In this document: positions 47,931 to 58,559 of the stretch, piece by piece | How positions within the stretch are numbered: the stretch's first letter is position 1 | Layout: each line of letters opens with the position of its first letter | Assembly (NCBI GenBank): GCA_029465975.1 | Contig: CM055748.1 | Span: forward strand, 10,938,300-11,002,299 | From: Dallia pectoralis | Taxonomy: Eukaryota > Chordata > Actinopteri > Esociformes > Umbridae | Direction of reading: 5' to 3' | Length of the DNA stretch: 64,000 bases | Made by a program: the position numbers and the translations under genes | The notes under the pieces: model-generated | Databases searched by the model: none | What the model was told of the DNA's origin: nothing | What the model saw: the letters and a program-made list of their open reading frames with translations, nothing else

Positions 47931-49838
47931 CTAGTGCGGCTGAGAGTCCGCCATCTTGTGCGGCTCAGAGTCCGCCATCTTGTGCAGCTCAGAGTCCGCC
48001 GTCGTGGGCGACGTGGTGGCGGAGGCCGTCGTGGGCGACGTGGTGGCGGAGGCCATCGTGGGCGCCGTCGTGGCGGCGGCCATCGGGGGCGCAGTCGTGG
48101 CGGCGGCCATCGTGAGCGTAGTCGTGGCGGCGGCCATCGTGAGCGTAGTCGTGGCGGCGGCCATCGTGAGCGTAGTCGTGGCGGCGGCCATCGTGAGCGT
48201 AGTCGTGGCGGCGGCCATCGTGAGCGTAGTCGTGGCGGCGGCCATCGTGAGCGTAGTCGTGGCGGCGGCCATCGTGAGCGTAGTCGTGGCGGCGGCCATC
48301 GTGAGCGTAGTCGTGGCGGCGGCCATCGTGAGCGTAGTCGTGGCGGCGGCCATCGTGAGCGTAGTCGTGGCGGCGGCCATCGTGAGCGTAGTCGTGGCGG
48401 CGGCCATCGTGGGCGGCGATGCGGCAGCCATTGTGGGCGGCGATGCGGCAGCCATCTTGGGCGGCGATGCGGCAGCCATTGTGGGCGGCGATGCGGCAGC
48501 CATTGTGGGCGGCGATGCGGCAGCCATTGTGGGCGGCGATGCGGCAGCCATTGTGGGCGGCGATGCGGCAGCCATTGTGGGCGGCGATGCGGCAGCCATC
48601 TTGGGCGGCGATGCGGCAGCCATTGTGGGCGGCGATGCGGCAGCCATTGTGGGCGGCGATGCGGCAGCCATTGTGGGCGGCGATGCGGCAGCCATTGTGG
48701 GCACTGGCGTGACGGTGGCAGCCATCTTGGGCGCTGGCGTGACAGCCACAGCCATCTTGAGCGCTGGCGTGACGGCGGGAGCCATCGTGGGCGCTGGCGT
48801 GACGGCAACAGCCATCTTGAGCGCTGGCGTGACGGCGGGAGCCATCGTGGACGCTGGCGTGACGGCGGCAGCCATCTTGGGCGCTGGCGGGACGACGGTA
48901 GCCATCCTGGACGCTGGCGTGACGGCGGGAGTCATCGTGGGCGCTGGCGTGACGGCAACAGCCATCTTGAGCGCCGGCGGGACGACGGCAGCCATCTTGA
49001 GCGCCGGCGGGACGACGGCAGCCATCTTGAGCGCTGGCGTGACAGCAACAGCCATCTTGAGCGCTGGCGTGACGGCGGGAGCCATCGTGGACGCTGGCGT
49101 GACGGCGGCAGCCATCTTGGGCGCTGGCGGGACGACGGTAGCCATCTTGGACGCTGGCGTGACGGCGGGAGCCATCGTGGACGCTGGCGTGACGGCGGCA
49201 GCCATCTTGGGCGCTGGCGTGACGGCGGGAACCATCGTGGGCGCTGGCGTGACGGCAACAGCCATCTTGAGCGCCGGCGGGACGACGGCAGCCATCTCAG
49301 GCGCTGGCTCCTGTAAATCCAGCCATGTCCTCCACCACGTCCTAATAATGGCCGTGGGCTGGTCATCCAACCCCTCCGGGGGTTTCTCTGTCCCTGAAGT
49401 CGGCGGCAGAAAAGGGTCTTCCCACGGCGGGGGTAGTGGCTGTAGCTCCAGGGGTTTTCCACCCCCTGTCTGCAGCCCCGGAGCAGTGGGTGGCCGTTCC
49501 TGCAGCACCAGGACCGTGGGTGTACTCTCCGCGGTCCTCCCGGAACACCTCCTTAGCTCCCCCCCAAAAACCTTCTTGGGACGCCTTCGGGGTGCCCTCT
49601 TGCTTTCCTCCGGGAAGGACCGCGGACCCGATGTAACCAGCCCTGATAGCTGCATAGGTGGCTCATACCCGAAGTAAGCACGGAGGCGCCTATACTCCTC
49701 TTCGGGCGTCTCCGGCTTACCCCAGTCCCACTGCTCCGTGGGTTGACGGTGAGCTTCATACCTCGGAGCGCTATAGCTTGCCCCTCCGAGGAATCCACTC
49801 ACCGTCCGGCTCTGCGGGCTTCTTGGGTGGCTTCGCAT
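47931..49838 (-). CDS. Tandem-repeat protein ORF of the 2.9-kb LTR element
   Basis: The ATG at 49838 lies two bases inside the 5' LTR edge and opens about 635 codons (MRSHPRSPQSRTV...). The first 190 residues hold non-repeat blocks also found in the 0.6-1.1 kb element: EYRRLRAYFGYEPPMQLSG, RPPTAPGLQ, LELQP, DPFLPP and WRTWLDLQEPAP. The rest is three tandem arrays: about 20 copies of a 10-residue MAxxVTPAxK-type unit, about 13 of MAAASPPT and about 11 of MAAATTTLT, then MADSE/QPHK repeats. No catalytic or zinc-finger motif is seen. Period-3 repeats also leave other frames open, so openness alone is weak evidence. The conserved N-terminal blocks support this frame. Function is unknown. Confidence 0.6.
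   Translation of the reverse strand: MRSHPRSPQSRTVSGFLGGASYSAPRYEAHRQPTEQWDWGKPETPEEEYRRLRAYFGYEPPMQLSGLVTSGPRSFPEESKRAPRRRPKKVFGGELRRCSGRTAESTPTVLVLQERPPTAPGLQTGGGKPLELQPLPPPWEDPFLPPTSGTEKPPEGLDDQPTAIIRTWWRTWLDLQEPAPEMAAVVPPALKMAVAVTPAPTMVPAVTPAPKMAAAVTPASTMAPAVTPASKMATVVPPAPKMAAAVTPASTMAPAVTPALKMAVAVTPALKMAAVVPPALKMAAVVPPALKMAVAVTPAPTMTPAVTPASRMATVVPPAPKMAAAVTPASTMAPAVTPALKMAVAVTPAPTMAPAVTPALKMAVAVTPAPKMAATVTPVPTMAAASPPTMAAASPPTMAAASPPTMAAASPPKMAAASPPTMAAASPPTMAAASPPTMAAASPPTMAAASPPTMAAASPPKMAAASPPTMAAASPPTMAAATTTLTMAAATTTLTMAAATTTLTMAAATTTLTMAAATTTLTMAAATTTLTMAAATTTLTMAAATTTLTMAAATTTLTMAAATTTLTMAAATTTLTMAAATTAPPMAAATTAPTMASATTSPTTASATTSPTTADSELHKMADSEPHKMADSQPH
48063..49310. repeat. Nested 27-, 24- and 30-bp tandem arrays
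   Basis: About 48063-48410 is a 27-bp unit (GTCGTGGCGGCGGCCATCGT-type). About 48411-48710 is a 24-bp unit (GGCGGCGATGCGGCAGCCAT-type). About 48711-49310 is a 30-bp unit (GCGCTGGCGTGACGG-type joined to AGCCATCTTG/AGCCATCGTG). Every unit contains GCCAT(C/T), the reverse complement of an ATGGC core. GC and CpG content are far above the surroundings. Confidence 0.95.
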
Positions 49839-49840
49839 TC

Positions 49841-50220
49841 TGTCACGAGACTCGTCGGGTGTAGTGCAGGATGAAGCCAGGTGCAGAGCCAAATAATCCG
49901 TTTAGCGGGTTTTATTCAATACAACAAAAGTAAAACAAACCGTAAACGGCGAAAAAGTGCTAACTGGGCTAATGAAATAAACAGTGCGCATATCGCGTCT
50001 TATAATAAACATATACCACCAACCACAATAGCACTCCAAATATACCACTCACCTCTAATATAATTACGTGACATGTAACAATGCGAAGCAATGAGTGCAC
50101 TGCTCGCGACCCTCTTATATCCCATTGATTACAAGCAGAAACAGCTGAGTGACAAAACATAAACAAGGAAGTGAATCACCGAAAGGTCTGTGTAGCCACG
50201 CCCCCACACCATTCGTGACA
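49841..50220 (-). repeat. 5' LTR (in element orientation)
   Basis: 380 bp, with promoter-like TATA and polyadenylation signals on the minus strand. The interior starts GAATGCGAAGCC, so no canonical TGG-starting primer-binding site is evident at the expected place. Confidence 0.93.
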
Positions 50221-50485
50221 GTGCCGTTTGAACACAGGCCTTTTTCCTGCTCCCCCAGAGCACTGTGTCGCACTGAAACCCAAAATCAATAGTGTTAGCG
50301 TACAGTGTCACGGATGGGTTTCAATCTCTCCACAACTACACTCCAGGACTTGTGAAGGACTATGTCTGCCACTGTCCTTCAGCAAACCAATATCTTCCCA
50401 CAGTGTTCAGCATTTTTGTTGGTTGCAGGGAGATAAGGTGGTATATATTGGTATTAATATTAAGACACATGGATCTGGGTATTAG

Positions 50486-50865
50486 TAGGGCTGCTCGATT
50501 ATGGCAAAAATCCTAATCACAATTATTTTGGTCATTGAACACAATTACTAATTGACTTTGGAAAAACCATGCATTTATTCACTTATAAAAACAAAATGTT
50601 AATTTATTTTTAACTGGGGATTTCACTGAATATAATTGAACAGAAGTAATAAAATATATTATATAAAAATAAAAAAGATCCACTATGTGCACTTCTACAA
50701 CCAACTGAAAACCACTAAAAAAGTATTTCAGAACAATTATCAAAAAAGGAAATCAGGTCAAAATAATATGTTGTAGTGCACTGCCACAGCCTACTGAAAA
50801 CTCTTTATATTTATCTATATTTTGTAAAAACTATATTTATTTAGCCTATATTCAATATATTCCAG
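50486..50865. mobile_element. hAT left-end fragment
   Basis: It begins TAGGGCTGCTCGATTATGGC, very similar to the hAT end at 36668, followed by ATCACAATTATT-type subterminal repeats. No matching right end is found; a solo LTR begins directly after it. Confidence 0.55.
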
Positions 50866-50873
50866 TCTGTCAC

Positions 50874-51233
50874 TGTCACAGTGTTGTGGACTTTCGGTCC
50901 TCAATCCGTGTATAGTTTTAGTTGGCTGCCTGTTTTCTTTCGTTTGGTTTAGGTTTCATAATGCACACCAGTTTTGTTTGGGCAAATCAGGAGGTCTATT
51001 TAATTCACTAGTTTGTTTTTCACATTGCATTTTATTACTTAACGTTATGTCTATGTCGGTGAGTGATGTTTGTTTATAATATATCACAGATTTGTTTAAT
51101 TTAGTAGTTGCCACAGCGCACACTTTATTTTCCATTCATTGTTTATCTTGTTTTGTTTAATAAATACCAAAGAATGTGACTCCGGCGCTGCATGTGGCTT
51201 ATTTCTCTGCAATTCACCTAGCATTTTGTGACA
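50874..51233 (+). mobile_element. Probable solo LTR, 360 bp
   Basis: It starts TGTCACAG and ends TTGTGACA, an inverted pair, with AATAAA near 51160 followed by a short R/U5-like segment. Flanking 5-mers GTCAC (50869-50873) and GTAAC (51234-51238) match at 4 of 5. Confidence 0.65.
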
Positions 51234-51287
51234 GTAACCGTCATGTCTTAAAGGGTTTTAGCCAGAAAAAAATTGTTAGAGGACACA

Positions 51288-51650
51288 TAGTCTTCAAATT
51301 GAAATCGGCAGCGATTGTAATGAAAACCCCCGAGACAGAAGGATGAGGTTCCAATCGCAACTGCGCGACGTAGATTTATTATATACAGCAAACAAGAGAA
51401 TGGTCGGACAGGCAGTGGTCAATGGCAGGAGAGTCCGGATACAGAACAAGGGAGCAGGCGAAGACTGGGTCGTTAGGCAGACAGGAGTCAGGAATAGCTG
51501 ACAGGATCTAAATGTCTCAGAAGCTCTCAGAATGTAGTAAAAATGAACAATAACCCGCGTCAACCTCAGGTCCAAGCAAGCTATTTAACCAACCCATAAT
51601 GAGAGCCAGGTGTGACTAAAACTCAGGTGATTTAGATCTGGTCTGATTTC
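51288..51650 (-). mobile_element. LTR-like repeat fragment
   Basis: The base composition and the minus-strand AGCTTGCTTGGACCTGAGG/TATTTAA region look like the U3-R part of a fish Gypsy-type LTR. The ends and target duplication are not found. Confidence 0.35.
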
Positions 51651-53653
51651 TCCCACTATCATCTTGCCGAGGGAGTGTCCCCACTCCCATAGAGGAGGAC
51701 AAACCTCTGGTTCTGACATCAATGTAGTGAATTGTTAGACTGATATACGGCCTCCATCGTGCGGCTTGACCACATGTCTGTTGTAGTGGCAAAGTATTTG
51801 CTGAAGAAAAATCATTGTATCTACAGGAATTGCAAAATGGTGTCGCAATGGCATCGCGTACCAGTTTTCCAAAGAGTTTACCAGTTTTTTTATAAAATGC
51901 TGTTAATTTAGATGTAGGGTCAAAGTTGCGATGAGTTAAAAGAGTTGAGCTGGTAAAAAAACAATGGTCTCGAGGGTGTTTCTCAAACTGTTCTTTAATT
52001 ATATTGGCCAATTTGTGAGCTGCAGGTCCAGGGGTCAGGGTAAGACCTGCATTTAAACACACGTACGACACACTTGCTATGTTGGTGTTTAGAGGACTTC
52101 TTCAGCAAGTGTTATCACTCACAAGCTGCTAAAAGATATTCAGTTACTGAAGCCTGTTGCTTTTTCCTACATTTTATCTTTACATGTAGAGTACCAGGCA
52201 AACGTTCTGACAATTCACTGTTTGTCTGCTTGGCATTGTGTTAAATAGATTCATTTTAAATTGGCTTAAAAGCCAGTATTTTTTGTAGTATAAACTTCAG
52301 AAAATGTTTGTAATAACCAAGAGCACGCTACATTCTGAGCATTGCACTGTGAAACGCAATATAATGGTGTAAGTTATTTGATGACAAAAAAGGTATCCAG
52401 ATTCCTGAAGTGATAAATAGTGCCATGTTTACAATTATCTAAAGCTAAGGTCCTAGTTTAGTAATTCCAAATTAACCCTACGTTAGTTGTTGTTGTTATT
52501 GTTGAACATTATGCAATACACCACTAACGGCCAGGTCCTTGTTGTTTATGCTGTGGTAATAATTAATATGGATTGAACTTTCTCAAAAAGTATGAAGGCA
52601 AGTTTGATAAACAGTTTTACTCGCCAATTTATTAATACATTGGCGATTAGAAAACAAATCACTGATGGACATTTTTGAGGATAGCCCTACTTGGTACACG
52701 CCACCGAAATCAGACACTGTCCGTGGAAAATAGGGAAATCTGTCTGGTCAACTCGAACAAAGACCCTGTCTGATGTTGATTAGTCCTTGTGTTAATCCAA
52801 GAAGATTTGAAGACATCTTATCGCCGGACTCAACCATAATGCCCTTAGTGTTGGTGGCAGAGAGACCTTTTCATTTTACCAGGAGCTGAATGAGTTAGAT
52901 CGGACCTGGTTAGAGGGTACTGATAAGTGGCAGCTCAAGTTGCTGCTCACAGATATTTCTCTATTCAAAACCACAAGCCTGTCAGCATATCTGTCTGTAT
53001 CCCACCTAAACATTATGTAAATGATCATGTAAAATAAGGCACATTTGGCCTCGTTTACTCTTACCAAATTCTGAAGTTGTATTTTTCCGCATGTGCCTGA
53101 TGGGTTTTATTTGGGCGAGGGCTGTAGTTGATCCTTTCTAATATGCTGACTCAATGAAGTGTTGTTCAGCAGGCACTCACTATCATTGTCTGGCCTGCTT
53201 GTAACTCTCTGCAGAGCCATGACATTTTGTTGTCCTCTTCACTCAGCCTCACTGCCTGGCCAAAACCACGTCTCTATTGTTTTTCCCCCATCTCACATCG
53301 TTCACCCAACTCTACTATCACTTCCATTTCCCTTGTTTAGGCTCGCCGGTTCATTGTATTATTTAATTAGGAATTCATTCTCTCTTTTTCTGTCGTACAA
53401 ACATTAGTTTCGGTAGATCTTGTCCATATAATTCAGTTGTTTTGCTTTGTTCTAACCACACTGTCTTCTCTGCAGATCTTACTTGTCTGCATTCCTCAAC
53501 TGTGAGGTCTGTTAGATGCACTTATATTTTGCTTGTTTCTTGACATGCTATTATATTTGTTGAGTGGGCCTGCACCTACACATGTTTATCCCATTTCTTA
53601 TGTTTGTACTATAGCCTGGGGTCTCTGTGTGCTGTCTCTCATGCTTCCTCCAG
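51651..53653. other. Spacer with no confident gene
   Basis: A 151-codon minus-strand frame (51616-52071) has no domain or splice signals that I recognise. The rest is AT-rich. Confidence 0.4.
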
Positions 53654-53871
53654 ACTACAATGGGGAGAGGAGAGGACTACAACCCAGGGAACGTGATGCG
53701 TCTCGGGGGGATATCGGGGGCCGAGGCTGGGTTAGCCCAGGTTGGGTGGGAGATTTTGGCTCATCAAGTCGCCAGTGTGGAATGTTTGAGCCGGGGTTGC
53801 CAAGCAAACTGGATGGTTTTGATTTACCATTACAGCGTCTTCATTCAGAGCAGCTTGTCGCAATTAGTGAT
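53654..53871 (+). CDS. Candidate second exon of the gene starting at 23307
   Basis: A pyrimidine-rich tract ending CTTCCTCCAG precedes 53654, and a GTAAGA donor starts at 53872. The 218-base segment is fully open in exactly the phase needed to follow the exon ending at 23490 (split codon T|AC) and finishes at phase 0. It is GC- and CpG-rich compared with both sides. The predicted peptide begins with YYNGERRGLQPRERD, is Arg/Gly-rich, then has CGMFEPGLPSKLDGFDLPLQ. Following a hydrophobic segment, this could be the stem of a type II membrane protein. I cannot name the family, and the match could be chance. Confidence 0.4.
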
Positions 53872-55046
53872 GTAAGAACAGAGAAAGAAACACAAAGTCA
53901 GCTTCAAAGGACCAACGTAGCATATCATTTTCATGAGTTCATTCCTGCTCCGCTTGATGTGTTTTCAGTTTCCATATAGAGGCTTAATATCAATTATAGT
54001 GTCATTTTCTCTACTATCTTTGTCTTCTTCATTTATTTATTTAGTAGGTTAGGTATTTAAGTGTTAAATGTCATTACAATCATCATTTGATTGTTTGGGT
54101 CTTTCCCTTTTTTGTCTTGTTTTTCCTGGACTAAGATATATGAAGTGTTTCCCATAGTTGGTTTTCGTCTTTGACTAATTCCTGACTGACAACACTAATT
54201 TCATTGAAACAAATTCATTCAAGGTCTAGAAAGTTGTCACAGCAAATACTAGACAAACTTCTTTCTGAACTTTCCCGTTATTGTTTGGGAGTTACCAGAC
54301 AGGTTTGGCATACAATTCTTACAGTGCGGTTTCTGTTCCCAGAGCTGCTCTTCGAGGCCCCTTGATCCATCTTCTGACAAGGAACGCCTGCCTCAAACCA
54401 AGCTTTGATTTGGTTGTCAGCTGAGCTGCGTTCATAAGCACATTTGTGCAGCTCTGGGCCTATCGATCCACATGGGGCGTTTGTGCAAAGTAAGGGTCGC
54501 GTCAAACTACATAAAAGACAGAAGGGAAATTACAAACAAGATAAAAGTTAGCAAGGTGCAGGAAACAAAACAAAGGATTGGTCTGTTCCCTCCCTGGATG
54601 AATTGCATATAGCTTATTTTCTTCAACGCCCTCTTCTTATTTATTTAACTCCAGATATTTCACCTTCTTTTTCATCTTTGTATTGTTTGTTTTGATTGCA
54701 GCCCTTGAGCTGTTTGACATCTAAAGCACGACCTGGGTCTACTTACTGGCCACACTTCATTTGGGTCTCATATGGCACAGTCTGATCTGAGTGGTGTGTA
54801 ATATAGGGATCGGCTGCCATTTGGCACACAGCCTAGCTTGACACTCTCCTGGCTGTAGATGGTTGTCCTAGGCAGATGCCACCTGTCTCTTTCCTTTCTT
54901 GTGTTCGGTGGGGGGTTGACAAGGTTGGTGGGTGCTGCACTATTTTCTCCGCACCCTGACAAATGCTGTTTTGTAAAACAAACATATATGGGCTATAGTT
55001 TCACTGTGTGCTTTGACAGGCTTCGACCTTAAAGCTGGAACCAATG
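53872..55046. other. Probable intron or spacer with a MITE relic
   Basis: Near 54757-54838, TCATATGGCACAGTCTGATC ... GGCTGCCATTTGGCACACA looks like the outer arms of the palindromic repeat at 36544. Nothing else is recognised. Confidence 0.4.
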
Positions 55047-55048
55047 TA

Positions 55049-55460
55049 CACTACCGTTCCAGAGTTTGGGGTGACTTACAAATGTATTTTGTTTTCGAAA
55101 CCAGTATGGGTTCGATTATCGGCACAGAAGGGCCTATAACAAACGAGTTGTTTTAACGTTTCGGTTTATTCTTTTTAAGTTTATTGAATGTGAGAAGTTG
55201 CCAAGAAACTCAAAGTCTTGTACACAATGTGTACCGGTACTAACTTACTTCCTTTACAGATTAGAGCAATCTGACTAACCAGAATAGAAAGTGGAGAAGG
55301 AGTGCCAGCCTTCAGCCGTTTCCAGCTACAATAGTCATTTACAACATGAACAATGTTATTGCTGTTTTCATCTATTTTATGTTATTTAATAGACAGAAAA
55401 TCAGCTTTTTACTCAAAAACAAGGACATTTCTAAGTGACCCCAAACTTTAGTGTGCTAGT
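55049..55460. mobile_element. Tc1/mariner-type MITE, 412 bp
   Basis: The terminal inverted repeats (left from CACTACCGTTCCAGAGTTTG, right ending ACCCCAAACTTTAGTGTGC and TAGTG) extend about 45 bp with scattered mismatches. TA dinucleotides flank both ends, as expected for Tc1/mariner insertion. There is no transposase frame. Confidence 0.85.
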
Positions 55461-55887
55461 GTACATTTTGCCTTGCTTTTGCCAATACAGACCACTATTT
55501 TTCACAGAGGCCTATAGGTGTCTGGTGTAAAGTTATGCACTATAGAGGGAATTGAATTGCACAACATATGACTCGAGACAGACAGATGCACTGACAGTTT
55601 TGCCGGTTGATAGTTGTAGTAGTTCCGATATGTCTCTGTGTAGCAGGTGCAGAATATTTCAAAAGCAGACAGCCTACCAGGGCCTAGTGGAGTAGTCCTG
55701 TCTGAGTCAGTCTGATGTTATTGTACGGGTGCCTGGATCAACGTGTCTGTCCCAAATGCCAAGCAAGTCAGTGTTCTACCACAACTAATTACAGCTGTTC
55801 AGAAATACTATTGTTTGGATTAGTTATTTTTACCGCCCTACAATGTTGAAGTAACAGACTAGAGTATGTTTTCATGGTTATTTATAG

Positions 55888-56036
<149 letters not shown>

Positions 56037-57193
56037 GTCCTGAGTGTTGCACCAAAGTGTATTTGAGTTTTGATGATTTAATACATAATTCATTTTTTTT
56101 TTGAGCTCAGCGTCATTTCTTAATGGAGACATTCACTATCTTGAGTAACGGTGGAACAAGTTGTCCTACCTGGGATGATGGGCTTTAGGAAAGTGTAGTT
56201 TCATTATGCAAATGCTTCGCTGTGTTAGGTGCAGAAAAACTACAATGAATGAACTACTCAAATTTAGTCAGTTCTTCTGTAACATACTTAATACACATAA
56301 GTTGAGCACTGTGTCATGATGTGCCAGATGTCATTTATGCTATACAAAACAAATACCTTTTTAATGTGAAATACGGCAATGGGAGACTTGGCCAGGTTGT
56401 TGTTACTCATGTTGTTGAGGCCCTTGGTTACAGGACTGTGTGTGTGTATGTGTGTGTGTGTGTGTTGGGCCCATTGTCAGAGTGCCACAGCTGCTGTCCC
56501 CTCAGTGTTCTAAGTGGAGACTGAGCCTGACCCTTGACCCTCTACTATTCCAATACACTCAGAGGATACTATGACAGTATGCTGGCACTAAACAACCAGC
56601 ACAACACAGACCCATTACAGTGAAGCCATCACACAACTATTTGGCCACAGAATACTTTTAATCTCACGTCTAACAGATCCAGGCTCGCTAGATGATGCAC
56701 TTATTCTATACCTGAACAAAATGCCTGAGTCATACATATATGTTACATATGTACTGTATATATGTATATGTTACTTGTTACATACATTGGAAACAGACTC
56801 ACCCCCAGTTGACTGTTTATGGAAGTGTGTGTGCAGGGGGAGGCGGGAACGTGATCCCTCAAATTACAGAGGAGGCAAGAGTGTAGGGAGACCATTTTCC
56901 TTCATAGCAATGATAGAATAGCTGTGGTTTACCACTGATTTTCATGCCAAGGACCTAAGATACCAGCCAGTAGTCCACTTTTATTAATTTACTTAACGCA
57001 CGCTGGTAATGGAAATTTAGATCTTACAAATATAACTATATATTGTGTTATCTCAGACCATTCATTGTGAATGTTTTGATTGGCAATTGGTTCATGTAAA
57101 ACGCGAAGGCTAGTAAAGGATTTACAACAAGTGGCCCACCCATACTATGTATTCTAGAAGTTGTTCAATTTCATATGCCCTGCTGACATGTTT
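56037..57193. other. Spacer with no gene seen
   Basis: A second, short (GT)n lies near 56440-56465. No exon is recognised. Confidence 0.4.
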
Positions 57194-57328
57194 AAATGAG
57201 GTTTACTAACAAGGTTCGGGAGGAGGACTTCCAGCTAATTAATTACAGGTGGAAGCCCTCAGCAATTATCAGCTAGAGGGTACATATAGACTCAGCAGTC
57301 TTACCTCGCTCCGCTGACAGCTCGCAGC
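57194..57328 (+). repeat. Ngaro A1 split direct repeat
   Basis: 135 bp, identical by eye to A2 at 62095-62229. It should contain the element promoter, since the gag-like frame starts 73 bases after it. Confidence 0.93.
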
Positions 57329-57400
57329 TGCTTCTCTCGCCCAGATACTACTCGTCTCGCTAAAGCGCTTCCTCCGCGGAAGGCACTAACAATCCCAGGA

Positions 57401-58197
57401 ATGTCCCCCCGCAAGTCGCGGGTCTCCCGACCATTTCGGTCATGCCGTACGCCACTCCGGAGCCCAGGGCTTCTCGCGGCCGCACTCCGGCCCGACCATC
57501 CGCGCGTTCACCCGGACGCCGGTACCAGGCTTCGCCGCCCCCAGCAAAACCACCACCTTCTTCCCCGGCCTCCTCCTACCGCTCGACCATCCCGACGATC
57601 CCTCCCGTGGGGAACTGGACCGTAGCCGGGCTAAGACAAGCGCTGGGCAAGTCGGACCCACAGGTCTCAAGGAAGACGCACAAAGCGGAGCCGTACGACC
57701 TATATGTCTCCCAAACCGGCCCGCAGGCAGGGCAAAACCCGCAGGGCTCAAAATATACCGCCCCAGGCAACTCCGTCGTCCTCCCGCTCAGGACACGGCT
57801 CGCTTTGCTCCGCCAATGCCTCTGCCGCCGCAGCGCCGCATTCGGACGAGCCCAGCTGCTCCCCTTTACAGCTCAGCCTTATACCCCTAATAACCCTCTC
57901 CCTTTCCAGCGGCCCCGAGCTCCGCCCCGGGCACTAGCGCGAAGCTTTCCCAGCCAGCAGTACAGGCTAACCCTCGCCTCCAGTCTCTACCCTCCAGGTG
58001 CCAACCCCGCCCACTGGCAGCGGCACAACCCCGCCCACCGGCAGTGGCCCGCAGGCCCGCAGCCCCACAGCTCCAAACCAGCGCGGGCCCGCCCCCGCTC
58101 GCTGCGCAAGCTCACTTTTCATCCTTCCAACCGCCATTCCCCCTCCCCTCCTCCCCACTCCGGTTCGAGCAACCCTATTTGTCCACCAGCTACGTAA
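57401..58197 (+). pseudogene. Ngaro gag-like ORF, probably frameshifted
   Basis: An ATG at 57401 opens MSPRKSRVSRPFRS. The frame from 57442 continues with ATPEPRASRG and runs to 58197. The two look like parts of one basic, Pro/Ser/Arg-rich protein split by a frameshift near 57440. The segment NWTVAGLRQALGKSD (about 57610-57655) is the most structured part. No zinc knuckle is seen. This position and composition fit the nucleic-acid-binding gag-like protein of DIRS/Ngaro elements. Confidence 0.6.
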
Positions 58198-58559
58198 CTC
58201 GTACAGCAACCACCAGCGCAACCCACTGAACCCAGGTCTCCGCTCTTATCGAAGGCAGGCAGATCGGTGATAATTTCAACGCGGGCGGATGCCATAGAGC
58301 ACGCAGCCGTTCCATGCATATTTGTAGCTCTGCGGCGGCGTACGTCCAGCCTAAACCCGCAAATAAAACATCCAAATTATTCCACGACTCCCGTAGAAAA
58401 AAAAAAAAAAAAAAAAAATAATAATAATAATAAAATTAATTAATTAAAAATTTCAGGCAATGTATTTAGAACGGCCATCCACCCGGACGAGATAAAAACG
58501 CATTTTTATCACCCTGTCAGACCCACGCAATTCCCCGTTCCCAAGTATTAACAGCATGT

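Larger units (their letters stand above)
47343..50220 (-). mobile_element. Complete young non-autonomous LTR retroelement, 2878 bp
   Basis: Two 380-bp LTRs (47343-47722 and 49841-50220) appear identical by eye. Both start TGTCACGA and end TCGTGACA, a perfect 8-bp inverted terminal pair. The element is flanked by the direct repeat GTGCC (47338-47342 and 50221-50225). On the minus strand each LTR has GGGATATAAGAGGG (TATA box) followed by an AATAAA. The interior ends with AGTGGGGGATAC, a polypurine tract, just before the 3' LTR. No gag, protease, reverse transcriptase or integrase is present, so it must be moved in trans. Identical LTRs imply a very recent insertion. Confidence 0.95.

Noticed and set aside
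51616..52071. 151-codon minus-strand frame
   Set aside because: It starts at a non-ATG-supported position, has no recognisable domain or splice sites, and partly overlaps an LTR-like fragment. It is possibly a chance or relic frame.
57967..58221. Minus-strand frames opposite the Ngaro gag-like gene
   Set aside because: They are shadows of a GC-rich coding strand, with no motif and no signals.
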